This document shows, piece after piece, positions 1 to 9,661 of a stretch of 45,981 nucleotides of DNA (positions within the stretch are counted from its first letter, which is position 1; each line of letters begins with the position of its first letter). The translations under genes were made by a program, and so were the position numbers. Below the pieces are notes generated by a model, which searched no databases, had not been told where the DNA came from, and worked only from the letters and a program-made list of their open reading frames with translations. The stretch comes from Candidatus Gastranaerophilales bacterium (lineage in GTDB: Bacteria; Cyanobacteriota; Vampirovibrionia; Gastranaerophilales; Gastranaerophilaceae), in NCBI GenBank assembly GCA_905236775.1, contig CAJOOM010000150.1, positions 1 to 45,981 on the forward strand. The letters run 5' to 3'.

Positions 1-70
1 CGCAACTCGGAATTGAACCAAGGACACAGGGATTTTCAGTCCCTTGCTCTACCAACTGAGCTATTGCGGC
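1..70 (-). tRNA. tRNA-Phe (GAA), 3' end truncated by window edge
   Basis: Reverse complement GCCGCAATAGCTCAGTTGGTAGAGCAAGGGACTGAAAATCCCTGTGTCCTTGGTTCAATTCCGAGTTGCG: acceptor, D, anticodon (loop CTGAAAA, anticodon GAA) and T arms all recognisable. Confidence 0.93.
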
Positions 71-121
71 ATACTCTATTAAATTTTCAACTTGTTTGGC
101 TCAGTAAGGTAGAGCAAGCTC

Positions 122-175
122 TACACAATCTCGAACCGTTTCGCCTCACGGCTCCACTGGGGGAGCTATTGCGAC
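122..175 (-). pseudogene. tRNA-Phe-like relic (5' acceptor/D-arm copy plus T-arm-like box, no anticodon arm)
   Basis: Minus strand GTCGCAATAGCTCCCCCAGTGGAGC aligns without gaps to the 5' 26 nt of the adjacent tRNA-Phe; followed by GGTTCGAG but no anticodon stem-loop. Confidence 0.45.
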
Positions 176-277
176 ACCGTCTCTCTGCGCTATATTCGGC
201 ACAAAGTATAAATATATTATATTTGCTAAATTTTTTTAATCAAGTATTTAATGTTATATTTAACTAAGAATAAAAAA

Positions 278-305
278 TTAGCGACTTTTTTTATTTAGCC
301 GCTAA
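278..305 (-). terminator. putative rho-independent terminator of rpoD
   Basis: TTAGCG...CGCTAA stem followed by a T-run on the minus strand, just downstream of the rpoD stop. Confidence 0.5.
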
Positions 306-323
306 CTTTTATCTTATAAAATT

Positions 324-1430
324 CTAACTTTCAACGTATTCTCTTAAACGTTTGCTTCTATTTGGATGTCTAAGTTTTCTAAGTGCTTTAGCTTCTATTT
401 GACGAATACGTTCACGAGTTACACCAAACAATTGTCCGACTTCCTCAAGTGTACGCTGACGACCATCATCCATTCCGAAGCGCAATCTTAAAACGTCACG
501 TTCTCTTGGTGATAGTGTACAAAGTACTTCGGCGAGGTCTTCTCTCAAAAGTTCGGATGCAACTGTTTTGATTGGAGCATCAGCTTCTTTATCTTCAATA
601 AAATCACCTAATCTTGAATCTTCTTCTTTACCGATAGGTGTTTCAAGAGACAAAGGTTCTTGAGCAATCTTAACAATTTCTCTTAATTTTGGAATTGATA
701 CTCCCATTTCAACAGCTAATTCTTCTTCGGTTGGTTTTCTCGAAAGTTCTTGAGCTAAACGACGAGTAACTTTTTTTAGCTTATTAATTGTTTCGACCAT
801 GTGAACAGGAATACGAATTGTTCTTGCTTGATCTGCGATTGCTCTTGTAATCGCTTGTCTAATCCACCAAGTAGCATATGTTGAGAATTTAAAACCTCTT
901 TCGTGGTCAAATTTTTCAGCTGCACGGATTAAACCTAAATTTCCTTCTTGAATCAAATCTAAGAACAGCATGCCTCTGCCGACATATTTTTTTGCAATAC
1001 TTACTACTAATCTTAAGTTAGCTTGAACCAGTTTTCTTTTTGCAATAGCAGCTGCTTTACCTTCACCTTCTACAATTTTTTTAGCAAGTTCAATTTCTTC
1101 TGCTGTAGATAACAGCTTTATTCGTCCAATCTCACGTAAATACAATCTTACCGGATCTTCAACTATACCAACTTTTTGAGTCTCAGCTTCAGCTACGGCA
1201 TCTCTAGGATTATCAGAATCCATCATGTAAAAATCTTCACTTTTCACACCGCTTAACTTTGAAGTACTGATAATATCTTCAATGTTATCAGTTCCTAAGT
1301 CTGTTTCTATATAATCTTCTGTGTCGTCTACTTCTGAGTCAACATCTTTGTCTGAATCAAAATCAAGCATGTCAATGTTTTCATCTTCTATGCTGATTAC
1401 TGATGAATGTGAGTTTTTTCTTTGGGTCAT
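324..1430 (-). CDS. rpoD: RNA polymerase primary sigma factor (sigma-70)
   Basis: [83 protein letters not shown] signatures of regions 1.2-4.2. Confidence 0.97.
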   Translation of the reverse strand: MTQRKNSHSSVISIEDENIDMLDFDSDKDVDSEVDDTEDYIETDLGTDNIEDIISTSKLSGVKSEDFYMMDSDNPRDAVAEAETQKVGIVEDPVRLYLREIGRIKLLSTAEEIELAKKIVEGEGKAAAIAKRKLVQANLRLVVSIAKKYVGRGMLFLDLIQEGNLGLIRAAEKFDHERGFKFSTYATWWIRQAITRAIADQARTIRIPVHMVETINKLKKVTRRLAQELSRKPTEEELAVEMGVSIPKLREIVKIAQEPLSLETPIGKEEDSRLGDFIEDKEADAPIKTVASELLREDLAEVLCTLSPRERDVLRLRFGMDDGRQRTLEEVGQLFGVTRERIRQIEAKALRKLRHPNRSKRLREYVES

Positions 1431-1435
1431 TATTT

Positions 1436-3331
1436 TTAATCTCCAGTCCTTAATTTTAATTTATCTCTTAGTTGAATTTGCATTTTCAACGCTTCGACTT
1501 CGTCGTCATTAACCTGTTTATACATTTGTCGGATTTTTTTATCTTCTTTTTCCTTATATAAACTGTTAAGTCTTGAAATATTTTCTTTTATTGCATCTTC
1601 TAACCTTTCAGTACTCATTCCGCTAAATGCTTCGGAGTATTCTATTAAATCCGTTAAGATTTGGGTTAAACTATCATCCTCGATGAACTGTGTGTATAAT
1701 TCTTTAATCAATTCCCTAACATTATTTATTGTACACGAGATTTTGTCAATTGTTTTTTTTACAATTATTAACTTTTCATCTTGAATGATATTTTCTGGCA
1801 GCATTTCATTAATTCGAAAATAATTTAATGGGCTGTCAGTATTAAGAAAAACGCTCAATAAAATTTTTTGCGCTTTTATTTCTAATTGTGAAGAATTTGT
1901 TACATTTTTCTTAAAATCTTGAACTTGGAATCTGTAGTCAAATTCTGTATCTGCTTTAGAAAGTTCTTTTTCTAAGCTATTTTCATCGATATCTAAAACA
2001 TCGGATACCATTTTTACATATTCGCTTTGGATAATTTTATTATTAATATCTTTTAATATTTCTATAACTTGGGTAACGAGTTCTGCTTTTTCTTGAGGAG
2101 TTTTTGCTTCATTTTTGTTTTTTAGTGTGTTGTTTAGTAAAAAATCAATAAGAAGCGGAGCATTTTGAGCATAAGATAAATATGCTTCTCCGCCCATAGC
2201 TCTTATAAATTCATCCGGATCCTTACCTTGAGGAGGAGATACAACTCTAATTTCGCAAGCATATTTATCATTTGTAATATTGGAAACATGGCTTTCATCA
2301 AATTGTTTTATATTACCGATTGCGGACAGAGTTTCCTTTATAACTGCGCTACCACGTTTTGTGGCATTAACACCGGCTTTATCAGTATCAAAAGAAAGAT
2401 AAATTCTTCTGGATTTTGTATATCTAGAAACAAGCTTTACATGTTCGGAGGTTAATGCAGTTCCGCAAGAGCCAACAGCATTTTTAACACCGTGTGCTTG
2501 AGCGGATATTACATCAAAATATCCTTCCATGATTATTACACCATCTTGTTCTTTTATGGCATCTTTTGCTTTATCAATTCCAAAAAGTATTTTACTTTTA
2601 TTATAAATAAGTGATTCTGATGAATTTAAATATTTTGCCGGTTCACCGTCTTTTACCGCACGAGCTCCGAAGGCAACCGTTTCACCATTTTCATTTCTTA
2701 TAGGAATTATTACCCTGTTTCTAAATCTATCGATATAATTACCTTTGCTTGACTTTAAAATTAATCCGGATTTTTCTAAAACTTCATCAGAAAAATTATC
2801 TTTAAACTCTTTATACAAAGTATCAAATTTATCAGGAGCAAATCCTAATGTGTATTCTTTTATTATTTCATCAGTTATATCTCTCTTTTTGAGTAAGTCT
2901 AATCCAATTTTTGCATTAGTTGTAAATAAATAATCATTATAAAATTCCGCCGCTTTTTTGCAAGCTAAAAGCATATCTTTTTTAATACTTTTGTTTTCTT
3001 GATTACCGTGGAATTTTTTAGGAAGTTCAAAGCCAAATTTATCAGCAAGTTCAAATATAACATCTTTGTATTCTCTGTTTTGAATTTTGACCAAAAAATT
3101 TAGAGCATCTCCGCCGGCTCCGCAAGAAAAACACTTGTAAATTCCTTTTGTGGGGCTTACTGACATTGATGGTTTTTTGTCACCGTGGAATGGGCATAAG
3201 CCCCAATAATTCGCTCCGCTCTTTTTTAGGGCTACAAACTGTGACACAACATCGACTATATCCAATCTATCTTTGATAAGTGATATTAATTCTTCAAAAG
3301 AACTTACTTGAACCATAATGACATGATACAT
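1436..3331 (-). CDS. dnaG: DNA primase
   Basis: N-terminal CHC2 zinc finger ([35 protein letters not shown]) and TOPRIM ([16 protein letters not shown]); adjacent to rpoD as in the macromolecular synthesis operon. Start may be 3316. Confidence 0.96.
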   Translation of the reverse strand: MYHVIMVQVSSFEELISLIKDRLDIVDVVSQFVALKKSGANYWGLCPFHGDKKPSMSVSPTKGIYKCFSCGAGGDALNFLVKIQNREYKDVIFELADKFGFELPKKFHGNQENKSIKKDMLLACKKAAEFYNDYLFTTNAKIGLDLLKKRDITDEIIKEYTLGFAPDKFDTLYKEFKDNFSDEVLEKSGLILKSSKGNYIDRFRNRVIIPIRNENGETVAFGARAVKDGEPAKYLNSSESLIYNKSKILFGIDKAKDAIKEQDGVIIMEGYFDVISAQAHGVKNAVGSCGTALTSEHVKLVSRYTKSRRIYLSFDTDKAGVNATKRGSAVIKETLSAIGNIKQFDESHVSNITNDKYACEIRVVSPPQGKDPDEFIRAMGGEAYLSYAQNAPLLIDFLLNNTLKNKNEAKTPQEKAELVTQVIEILKDINNKIIQSEYVKMVSDVLDIDENSLEKELSKADTEFDYRFQVQDFKKNVTNSSQLEIKAQKILLSVFLNTDSPLNYFRINEMLPENIIQDEKLIIVKKTIDKISCTINNVRELIKELYTQFIEDDSLTQILTDLIEYSEAFSGMSTERLEDAIKENISRLNSLYKEKEDKKIRQMYKQVNDDEVEALKMQIQLRDKLKLRTGD

Positions 3332-3379
3332 TAAATATACAAAAAAATAAAAGTAATATGGAAAGATACATCTTTCTTT

Positions 3380-3922
3380 TTATAACTGTTTTTCAGCACC
3401 TTCTGCTACTATATACTCTTTTTCTATACCTTGTGCGTCAAGTATATAATCGCAGAGTTCTCTAACTGCGCCTTTTCCGCCGCCGAATTTTGATTTGAAA
3501 TTACAAACTTCTTGTACTTCTTTTACCGCATCATTCGGACATGCCGCTAAACCAACATTTGAAAGAACGCATATATCCGGTAAGTCGTCACCCATATATG
3601 CAACATTATCAAGAGATAAATTATATTTCTTTAACAACTCTTCCATAGCTGGTAGTTTATATTTATATCCCTGATATAATTCCGTAAAATTAAGATTCTT
3701 TGCTCTATGTTGCACAGTACCGTTATTTCTTGCCGTAATTATTGCTGTAATAAATCCGGCTTTATTCATTCTTACAATTCCATGTCCGTCTTTAGCATTA
3801 AAAGTTTTATATTCTATACCATTCTCATCATAAGTTATACTTCCATCTGTCATAACTCCATCGACATCAAAAACTAACATTTTAATTTTTTTTGCAGCCT
3901 CTAATGAATCTAATTTTGTCAT
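3380..3922 (-). CDS. HAD phosphatase, KdsC-like (3-deoxy-D-manno-octulosonate 8-phosphate phosphatase family)
   Basis: MLVFDVDGVMTDGSITYDENG, FITARNN, YMGDDLPDICVLSNVGLAACPNDA; start adjusted to MTKLDS with GGAGG just upstream. Confidence 0.85.
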   Translation of the reverse strand: MTKLDSLEAAKKIKMLVFDVDGVMTDGSITYDENGIEYKTFNAKDGHGIVRMNKAGFITAIITARNNGTVQHRAKNLNFTELYQGYKYKLPAMEELLKKYNLSLDNVAYMGDDLPDICVLSNVGLAACPNDAVKEVQEVCNFKSKFGGGKGAVRELCDYILDAQGIEKEYIVAEGAEKQL

Positions 3923-4004
3923 AAAACCTCCGATTAATATAATATTTATACTTATAATATTATACAAAAACAGAAAAATTAAAATGTTTTATAAAAGGCA
4001 CTAA

Positions 4005-4032
4005 GAAAGTTGAAAGTTGAAAGTTGAAAGTT
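4005..4032. repeat. 4 x 7-bp tandem repeat (GAAAGTT)
   Basis: GAAAGTTGAAAGTTGAAAGTTGAAAGTT read directly in the intergenic region. Confidence 0.9.
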
Positions 4033-4197
4033 AATTTAGATGATTTGATTTTAGCGCAATCCATTTAAAACCATTTTCCAGGGGTAAATAAATTGGGCTG
4101 GAAGTGAATCTTTTAAACTAACTTTCCATTTTCAATTTTCCATTGCCTTATTGCCTTTTAAAAAAACATTGTGAATTCACTTGTTTGCCTTGCTCTC

Positions 4198-5286
4198 TTA
4201 GTGCAAGTACTTGTCTATAAAGACTCCGCAATTATCACCAACATCCCGCGGTGTTGGATTGTTTTCTTCGCCACAAGTTTCTGCATTACTACCATCTGTT
4301 TTCTTAGCATTTTCGATATTTGCCCCGAAATCATTTTCTGCTCTTAATAAATTTTGATAACTACTGTCATTCTCTCCGCCTTGGAAAATTCCGATTTTGT
4401 TATTATCACTGTTTTCAAGAATAAAATTTGTGCCTTTTAATGACAATGGAACATTTACATCAGGTGTATAATTACCTCCCCATACCTTTTTTCTAATTGC
4501 TGCAAGGGAAGCGGATTGAGGGGAATATAATACTTCATCTTCTTCATCTTCTTCATCTTCACCAATGTTCTGATTAATATAAGTATACCTTGCGGTTAAA
4601 TATCTTGGCTCAACTTCTGAAATGCCGATTGGAACAACTCTTGCATCAGAATCACCTATGCCTTTCACATCAGTAACATCAGTATTCATCGGAGCATAAG
4701 CAACAAACGCAAATATATCAGGGTCTTTAGTTGATTTGTTTTTACCTGTACCTTTTTGATATCGTAATGAATTCGGACCTCTATCACTATTCAAGTCCGC
4801 AAAAATGACAAAATATCGCACTTTAGTCCCATTTATCGTGGTTTCTTGTCTTGTTGTCATCCAGAAACGCACACCGTTTATAGCGGTGAACATCGGTGGA
4901 GTATTTGAAAATTGTGCCTCATTGCCAGTTAAACTAATATTAATTCCATTTGTACAAGCTTGGTTACCCTCAACCGGTGTAATATAATGCGCTATACCTT
5001 GACATAATGTTCTTGCTGCAGATGTTGCATCCACAGTACCAAATACATTATTTCTTGTAGTGCCATCTTCATTTTTTGTTTTATAATTCTCCCATCCTCC
5101 GGTTTCTTGGACTTGAAGAGTTGCATTAAAGACGGCTCTGTCGAGAGAATAATATGTGTTAGAAAGCAGATATTTCACACCCTTATCATAAGTTAGAAAT
5201 GCGTTTATTCCGATTGCGGTCAAGACTCCTATTATAGCCATTACTACAAGCAATTCAGCTATAGTGAAACCTAATTTATTTTTCAT
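4198..5286 (-). CDS. type IV pilin-like / pseudopilin protein with N-terminal methylation motif
   Basis: MKNKLGFTIAELLVVMAIIGVLTAIGINAF class III signal; start adjusted to 5286 (AAAGGA upstream). C-terminal half matches the ORF at 40602-41819. Confidence 0.88.
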   Translation of the reverse strand: MKNKLGFTIAELLVVMAIIGVLTAIGINAFLTYDKGVKYLLSNTYYSLDRAVFNATLQVQETGGWENYKTKNEDGTTRNNVFGTVDATSAARTLCQGIAHYITPVEGNQACTNGINISLTGNEAQFSNTPPMFTAINGVRFWMTTRQETTINGTKVRYFVIFADLNSDRGPNSLRYQKGTGKNKSTKDPDIFAFVAYAPMNTDVTDVKGIGDSDARVVPIGISEVEPRYLTARYTYINQNIGEDEEDEEDEVLYSPQSASLAAIRKKVWGGNYTPDVNVPLSLKGTNFILENSDNNKIGIFQGGENDSSYQNLLRAENDFGANIENAKKTDGSNAETCGEENNPTPRDVGDNCGVFIDKYLH

Positions 5287-5315
5287 GTTATATCCTTTCG
5301 CACTATTATACATAC

Positions 5316-5343
5316 ATTGTACTAAACCACAAGCATCTGTCAA
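5316..5343 (-). promoter_or_regulatory. sigma-70-type promoter (TTGACA-N16-TACAAT) for the 4198-5286 pilin gene
   Basis: Minus strand TTGACAGATGCTTGTGGTTTAGTACAAT, 30 bp upstream of the adjusted start. Confidence 0.55.
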
Positions 5344-5520
5344 ACTGTGATATTTTTTTAATACATATTTATTCTTGTATTTAACAAATTGATTTAGTAC
5401 TTTTAGGCTAACCAAGTTATACTTTTTATTATTGAAAAGGTTTTTTGATATAATAGAATTAAATTAAGAGAGCTTGCGAAAAAATTAAAATTTTTCTCGC
5501 AATCTCCATAGAACGGTTTC

Positions 5521-5558
5521 AATGCGGGTTGTGTGCTATCCCGCACACGACTCGCATT
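5521..5558. repeat. 16-bp inverted repeat / stem-loop
   Basis: AATGCGGGTTGTGTGC-TATCCC-GCACACGACTCGCATT; all 16 positions pair, two as G-T. Confidence 0.85.
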
Positions 5559-5652
5559 TCACACACTTAAGGTCGTGTATGAAAAAGTTCGAAAAATTGT
5601 CATTTTTCGACTTTTTCCGAACACTCAAGAATTAAATGGAAGGGAAACTGGT

Positions 5653-6843
5653 ATGAATACAGATAAAAGAAAACTAACTATTCAAATACTTTCAATTATT
5701 GGATTTTTGATAACAATAAAGCTTGCAATGATATATTACGTTGCCAACTATGAAAAATATGCACTTTCAAGCTTTTGTACAATAAACGATTTTGTAGATT
5801 GCGATGGTGCCGCTCAAACTATTGTTGCTCAAGTTTTTGGAATTCCTCTTGCTTATTGGGGAATGTTTTTCTACATAACTGTATTTTTCATGACAATTGT
5901 TGATAAACTTAAAAATATAAGATTTTTAAAATTTCTTGAGGTTTTTAAGAATCCGGCTTCTTATATTACATTTTTAGGAACTTTAGCTTTTATTATATCA
6001 ATGGTTCTTGCCGGTTTCAGTGTTTGGAAAATTCATAAGCTTTGTATATTGTGCGTAATAACTTATGTATTAGATTTCATAATAGCGATTGTTTCGGCTA
6101 GCAGTTTTAAAGAATATTTTGTTAATTTTAAAACCACTTTTATTGATTTTATAGATGGAATAAAAAAATATCCTAAAACATTTGTTGTTTTGTTAATTAC
6201 ATCTGTTGCATTTTTAACGGTTAGTGAAGTTACAAATGTTTTTACACCGCATATTAAAAAAATAAAAGAAAGAAGAGAAATCGCAAGAATGAAAGAAAAT
6301 CCGTATAAAATTAATGGTAATGTTCTTGGTAATGAAAAAGGCGATGTAGTTATTCATTTATATTCTGACTTTGTTTGTCCGCTTTGCTATATAAATAATA
6401 TAATGCTGCATAAAATGGTTCAGGAGTATTCCAATATACTAGTAATACACCATAATTTCCCATTTGATACAGCATGTAATCCGGAATTGAATTTTAGCAT
6501 GCATCCTGGAGCTTGTAGAATGGCTTTGGCTGCATTAGCTGCAGAAAAACAAGGGAATTATTGGGGAATGAGTTCGCAGCTTTATGAAAATCGACCGTAT
6601 GATAAAGAAACAATGGATGAAATTTTAGACAAATTAGGTTTGGATAAAGATAGATTTTATAAAGATATGAGTTCTGAAGAAGTTCAATTAAAACTAAAAA
6701 ATGAAATTAAGAAAACTAATTTGGAGCTTGGTTTGGACAGTACTCCTACTATGTATATTAATGGAGAAAAGAAAGTTGGGGTATTTTCTTATAGTGAATT
6801 AAGAAAATTACTGGAAAGTCATGGCGCAAAAAGAAGAAAATAA
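5653..6843 (+). CDS. VKOR-domain membrane protein fused to a DsbA-like thioredoxin domain
   Basis: Multi-TM N-terminus with VKOR Cys residues (CDGAAQTIVAQVFGIPLAYWG, CILCVITY) then thioredoxin-fold HLYSDFVCPLCYINN and cis-Pro region DSTPTMYINGEKKVG. Start adjusted to MNTDKRK. Confidence 0.85.
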   Translation: MNTDKRKLTIQILSIIGFLITIKLAMIYYVANYEKYALSSFCTINDFVDCDGAAQTIVAQVFGIPLAYWGMFFYITVFFMTIVDKLKNIRFLKFLEVFKNPASYITFLGTLAFIISMVLAGFSVWKIHKLCILCVITYVLDFIIAIVSASSFKEYFVNFKTTFIDFIDGIKKYPKTFVVLLITSVAFLTVSEVTNVFTPHIKKIKERREIARMKENPYKINGNVLGNEKGDVVIHLYSDFVCPLCYINNIMLHKMVQEYSNILVIHHNFPFDTACNPELNFSMHPGACRMALAALAAEKQGNYWGMSSQLYENRPYDKETMDEILDKLGLDKDRFYKDMSSEEVQLKLKNEIKKTNLELGLDSTPTMYINGEKKVGVFSYSELRKLLESHGAKRRK

Positions 6844-7366
6844 AATATTATTGCATGCCTGCTGCGGAATTTGTTCAGGATATCCCATTCAATTATTAAA
6901 AGAAATGGGATATCTTCCTGTTGTATATTTTTGTAATCATAATTTGGATACAAAAGAAGAGTTTGAAAAACGTTTAGAAGCTCAAAAAGTGGTTTGTATG
7001 TACCATTGGGTTGATTTAATTGTTGAAGAATACAATCATAGTATTTTTTTAGAATACGTAAATGGGCTTGAAGATGAGCCGGAAAGAGGAAAAAGGTGCG
7101 ATAAGTGTATTGAACTAAGATTAAAAGAGGCTGCTAATAAGGCTCAAGAACTTGGAATCAAGAAATACACAACTTCGCTTGTTATAAGTCCGCATAAAAA
7201 TTTTGAAAAAATTACTGAAATTGGAAAACAAATTTCTTCTGAGGTAGAATTCATAGCTATTGACTTTAAAAAGAAAGACGGCTTTCTAAAAACCAACAAA
7301 TTATCAAAAGAACTAGGTATATACAGACAGAATTATTGCGGATGTGAATTTGCTAAAAAAATATAA
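6821..7366 (+). CDS. queH: epoxyqueuosine reductase QueH (DUF208 family)
   Basis: LLHACCGICSGYPIQLL, RCDKCIELRLKEAA, TTSLVISPHKN, IYRQNYCGCEFA; overlaps the upstream gene by 23 bp. Confidence 0.9.
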   Translation: MAQKEENKILLHACCGICSGYPIQLLKEMGYLPVVYFCNHNLDTKEEFEKRLEAQKVVCMYHWVDLIVEEYNHSIFLEYVNGLEDEPERGKRCDKCIELRLKEAANKAQELGIKKYTTSLVISPHKNFEKITEIGKQISSEVEFIAIDFKKKDGFLKTNKLSKELGIYRQNYCGCEFAKKI

Positions 7367-7368
7367 AA

Positions 7369-8238
7369 TTAAGCAGAAAGCGGAAGTTCAAAAACAAATG
7401 CTTTAAGTGTTTCATTATTTTGTGTGATTTGTCCTTTGTGTAGTTCGATTATTCTTTTGCAAAATAAATATCTTATGCTTTCGCCAATTGCAGTGAATCT
7501 GGAATCAAATGTATGTGATTCATTAATCATATGATTATTTTCTTTTAATTCAACGGATAATTTAAGTTTTTTATCAATGTTTTTTAGTTTTACAATTATA
7601 GTTCCGCCATAATTTGAATAATTTAAAGATACTATTAGTAAGTTTTTAATAACTTTTTTTATTTCTTCTTTGTCTGCATATAAAAATAAATTTTTATCTT
7701 TGCAATCATACTCGAATGTAATATTTTTTTCAGTTGCATTAAGTAAAAGTTCATCAAAACATGACAAAATCACTTCATATAAATTAAATTTATCGTAAAT
7801 AAGGCTGTACGTAGAATTCTCTATATTATAAGTGTTAATTAGTAATGATATAAGATTTATAATACATTCGCAAGATTGTTCAGTTTGATTAATCATTTCT
7901 TTTTGTGTAGGATTTAATTTTCCCAGAGTTTCATTTTTTATGAGTTCTAATGCTCTTAATTGAGCAATAACAGGAATTCTTAAATCATGAGATAGTGAAT
8001 TTATAAAAAATTCTCTTTGACTGCGTAATGCTTTTTGGGTTATATCATTATAATTATATAAAGTATGTTTTAAATCAAAATGTTTTTTTATAAAAACGCA
8101 TAATATAATTCCGGCTAAAAGCCATAGCAATTTGTTTGTTATGCATAAATATAACAACAAAATAGTACAAAACATGGTAGTATAGATTTTTAAATGTCTC
8201 ATCGGCTTATTCTCATATTGGTATTTTGTACTAATCAT
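7369..8238 (-). CDS. sensor histidine kinase-like membrane protein with degenerate ATPase domain
   Basis: TM segments then H-box FINSLSHDLRIPVIAQLRALEL; the C-terminal region aligns with HATPase_c but lacks clear N and G1 boxes. Confidence 0.75.
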   Translation of the reverse strand: MISTKYQYENKPMRHLKIYTTMFCTILLLYLCITNKLLWLLAGIILCVFIKKHFDLKHTLYNYNDITQKALRSQREFFINSLSHDLRIPVIAQLRALELIKNETLGKLNPTQKEMINQTEQSCECIINLISLLINTYNIENSTYSLIYDKFNLYEVILSCFDELLLNATEKNITFEYDCKDKNLFLYADKEEIKKVIKNLLIVSLNYSNYGGTIIVKLKNIDKKLKLSVELKENNHMINESHTFDSRFTAIGESIRYLFCKRIIELHKGQITQNNETLKAFVFELPLSA

Positions 8239-8339
8239 ATTAACTAATTATTGTTAAAATATAAATTAGTTAGTTGTACTATTAAAATTTTATTTTTATA
8301 GCCAAGTTGACTAAGTTCTTAATTATTTTATTTATTAAA

Positions 8340-8368
8340 ATACGGCCACAATCTACATTGTGACCGCA
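8340..8368 (-). terminator. putative terminator of rplI
   Basis: Minus strand GCGGTCACAATGTAGATTGTGGCCGTATTTT hairpin. Confidence 0.45.
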
Positions 8369-8394
8369 TCTTTAGGATTACATATTATTTAAAT

Positions 8395-8892
8395 TTACGC
8401 TTCTGTTTCTTCAACAGTTTCTTCTATTGATTCTTTTACAATCTCAGAAGCAGTTACTACAACCTTTAATTCAGTTTTAACTTTAGAAGTTAACTTAATT
8501 AACATAGTGAATTCGCCAACTTTGTTGATAGGTGAATTTAAAGAAACAGTTTTTCTGTCAACTTCAATACCTGATTTTTCTTTAAGTTCTTCACAAAGTT
8601 TCTTTGTTGTAATTGTTCCGAATAATTTTCCGCTTTCTCCGGCTTTTGCTGTTAATTCTATAGAACCCAATTTTTCTATTTGTTCTGCTTTAGCCATAGC
8701 TTCTTGATGTAATTTTTCTTGTTTTGCTTTAATTCTTGCAATATTTTGCTCTCTATTTTTTAAAGCACCTTCTGTTGCAGCTTCTGCAAAATTCTTAGGA
8801 ATAAGATAGTTTCTTGCATAACCGTCTTTTACATTTACTAAATCACCGGCTTCACCGATATTTTGAACTTCTTTTTTCAATATTACTTGCAT
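8395..8892 (-). CDS. rplI: 50S ribosomal protein L9
   Basis: MQVILKKEVQNIGEAGDLVNVKDGYARNYLIPKNFAEAAT. Confidence 0.97.
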   Translation of the reverse strand: MQVILKKEVQNIGEAGDLVNVKDGYARNYLIPKNFAEAATEGALKNREQNIARIKAKQEKLHQEAMAKAEQIEKLGSIELTAKAGESGKLFGTITTKKLCEELKEKSGIEVDRKTVSLNSPINKVGEFTMLIKLTSKVKTELKVVVTASEIVKESIEETVEETEA

Positions 8893-9076
8893 TTCTAATT
8901 CTCCTTTAACTATATTTGGCTAGTATAGTTTTTATCATAATTAAAACAAGATTAATTGTCGAGTATTTTAATGTAATAATATTCTAAATGTAACAAATTA
9001 TAACAATTTTGCATTATTGTATATTTTATATTATATACTTAAAGTAATAATTTGTGTGTTAAAAGGAGTTAAATCT

Positions 9077-9607
9077 ATGATAATTTTACTAAAATTGTTA
9101 TTAATTTTAATTGCAGCGATTGGAATATCAAGCATTTGTATATATATATCGATAAAAGTAAAGCAAAATAACGTATATAATTCATATAAGTTAATGGACA
9201 TTCTGCTACAAAAAAGATACTCTCTAATATCAGCAATTCTTTCTAAAATACAAACAGAAATGCAAAATGATGCCACAGAAATAACATATGCAGCTAAATT
9301 AAGAGATGAAGCAATGACCCTTGGCATAAAAAAAGAAAATCTGAATAGAAGATTTGCATTTGACCATGAGCTTTCTTTAACAATGCAAAGTATATTAGAA
9401 AAAATTAAGAATTACACAAACTTAAACTCAAATGTAGAATTAAATAATACTATAAATACATATTTGGAATTAAACAATAAAATAAAATCTAATGCTCTCA
9501 TATATAACAAAAATGCAGAACTCCTAAAACATGCTATTGATGTTTTTCCATCTTCATTTATATCCAGACTAAATAATGTTAAAAGAGTAGATTATTTTAA
9601 AATATAA
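9077..9607 (+). CDS. LemA-like protein
   Basis: N-terminal TM then VYNSYKLMDILLQKRYSLISAI...YLELNNKIKSNALIYNKNAELLKHAIDVFPSSFISR, matching LemA helical architecture; AAGGAG upstream of the adjusted start. Confidence 0.65.
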   Translation: MIILLKLLLILIAAIGISSICIYISIKVKQNNVYNSYKLMDILLQKRYSLISAILSKIQTEMQNDATEITYAAKLRDEAMTLGIKKENLNRRFAFDHELSLTMQSILEKIKNYTNLNSNVELNNTINTYLELNNKIKSNALIYNKNAELLKHAIDVFPSSFISRLNNVKRVDYFKI

Positions 9608-9661
9608 TACTTATGTTTGCATAATTTATTCTTGATATAATAAATATTGGAGAGTAGATTT

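Noticed and set aside
13-267. 84-aa plus-strand ORF over the tRNA region
   Set aside because: It spans the antisense of tRNA-Phe and the relic; not plausible as protein coding.
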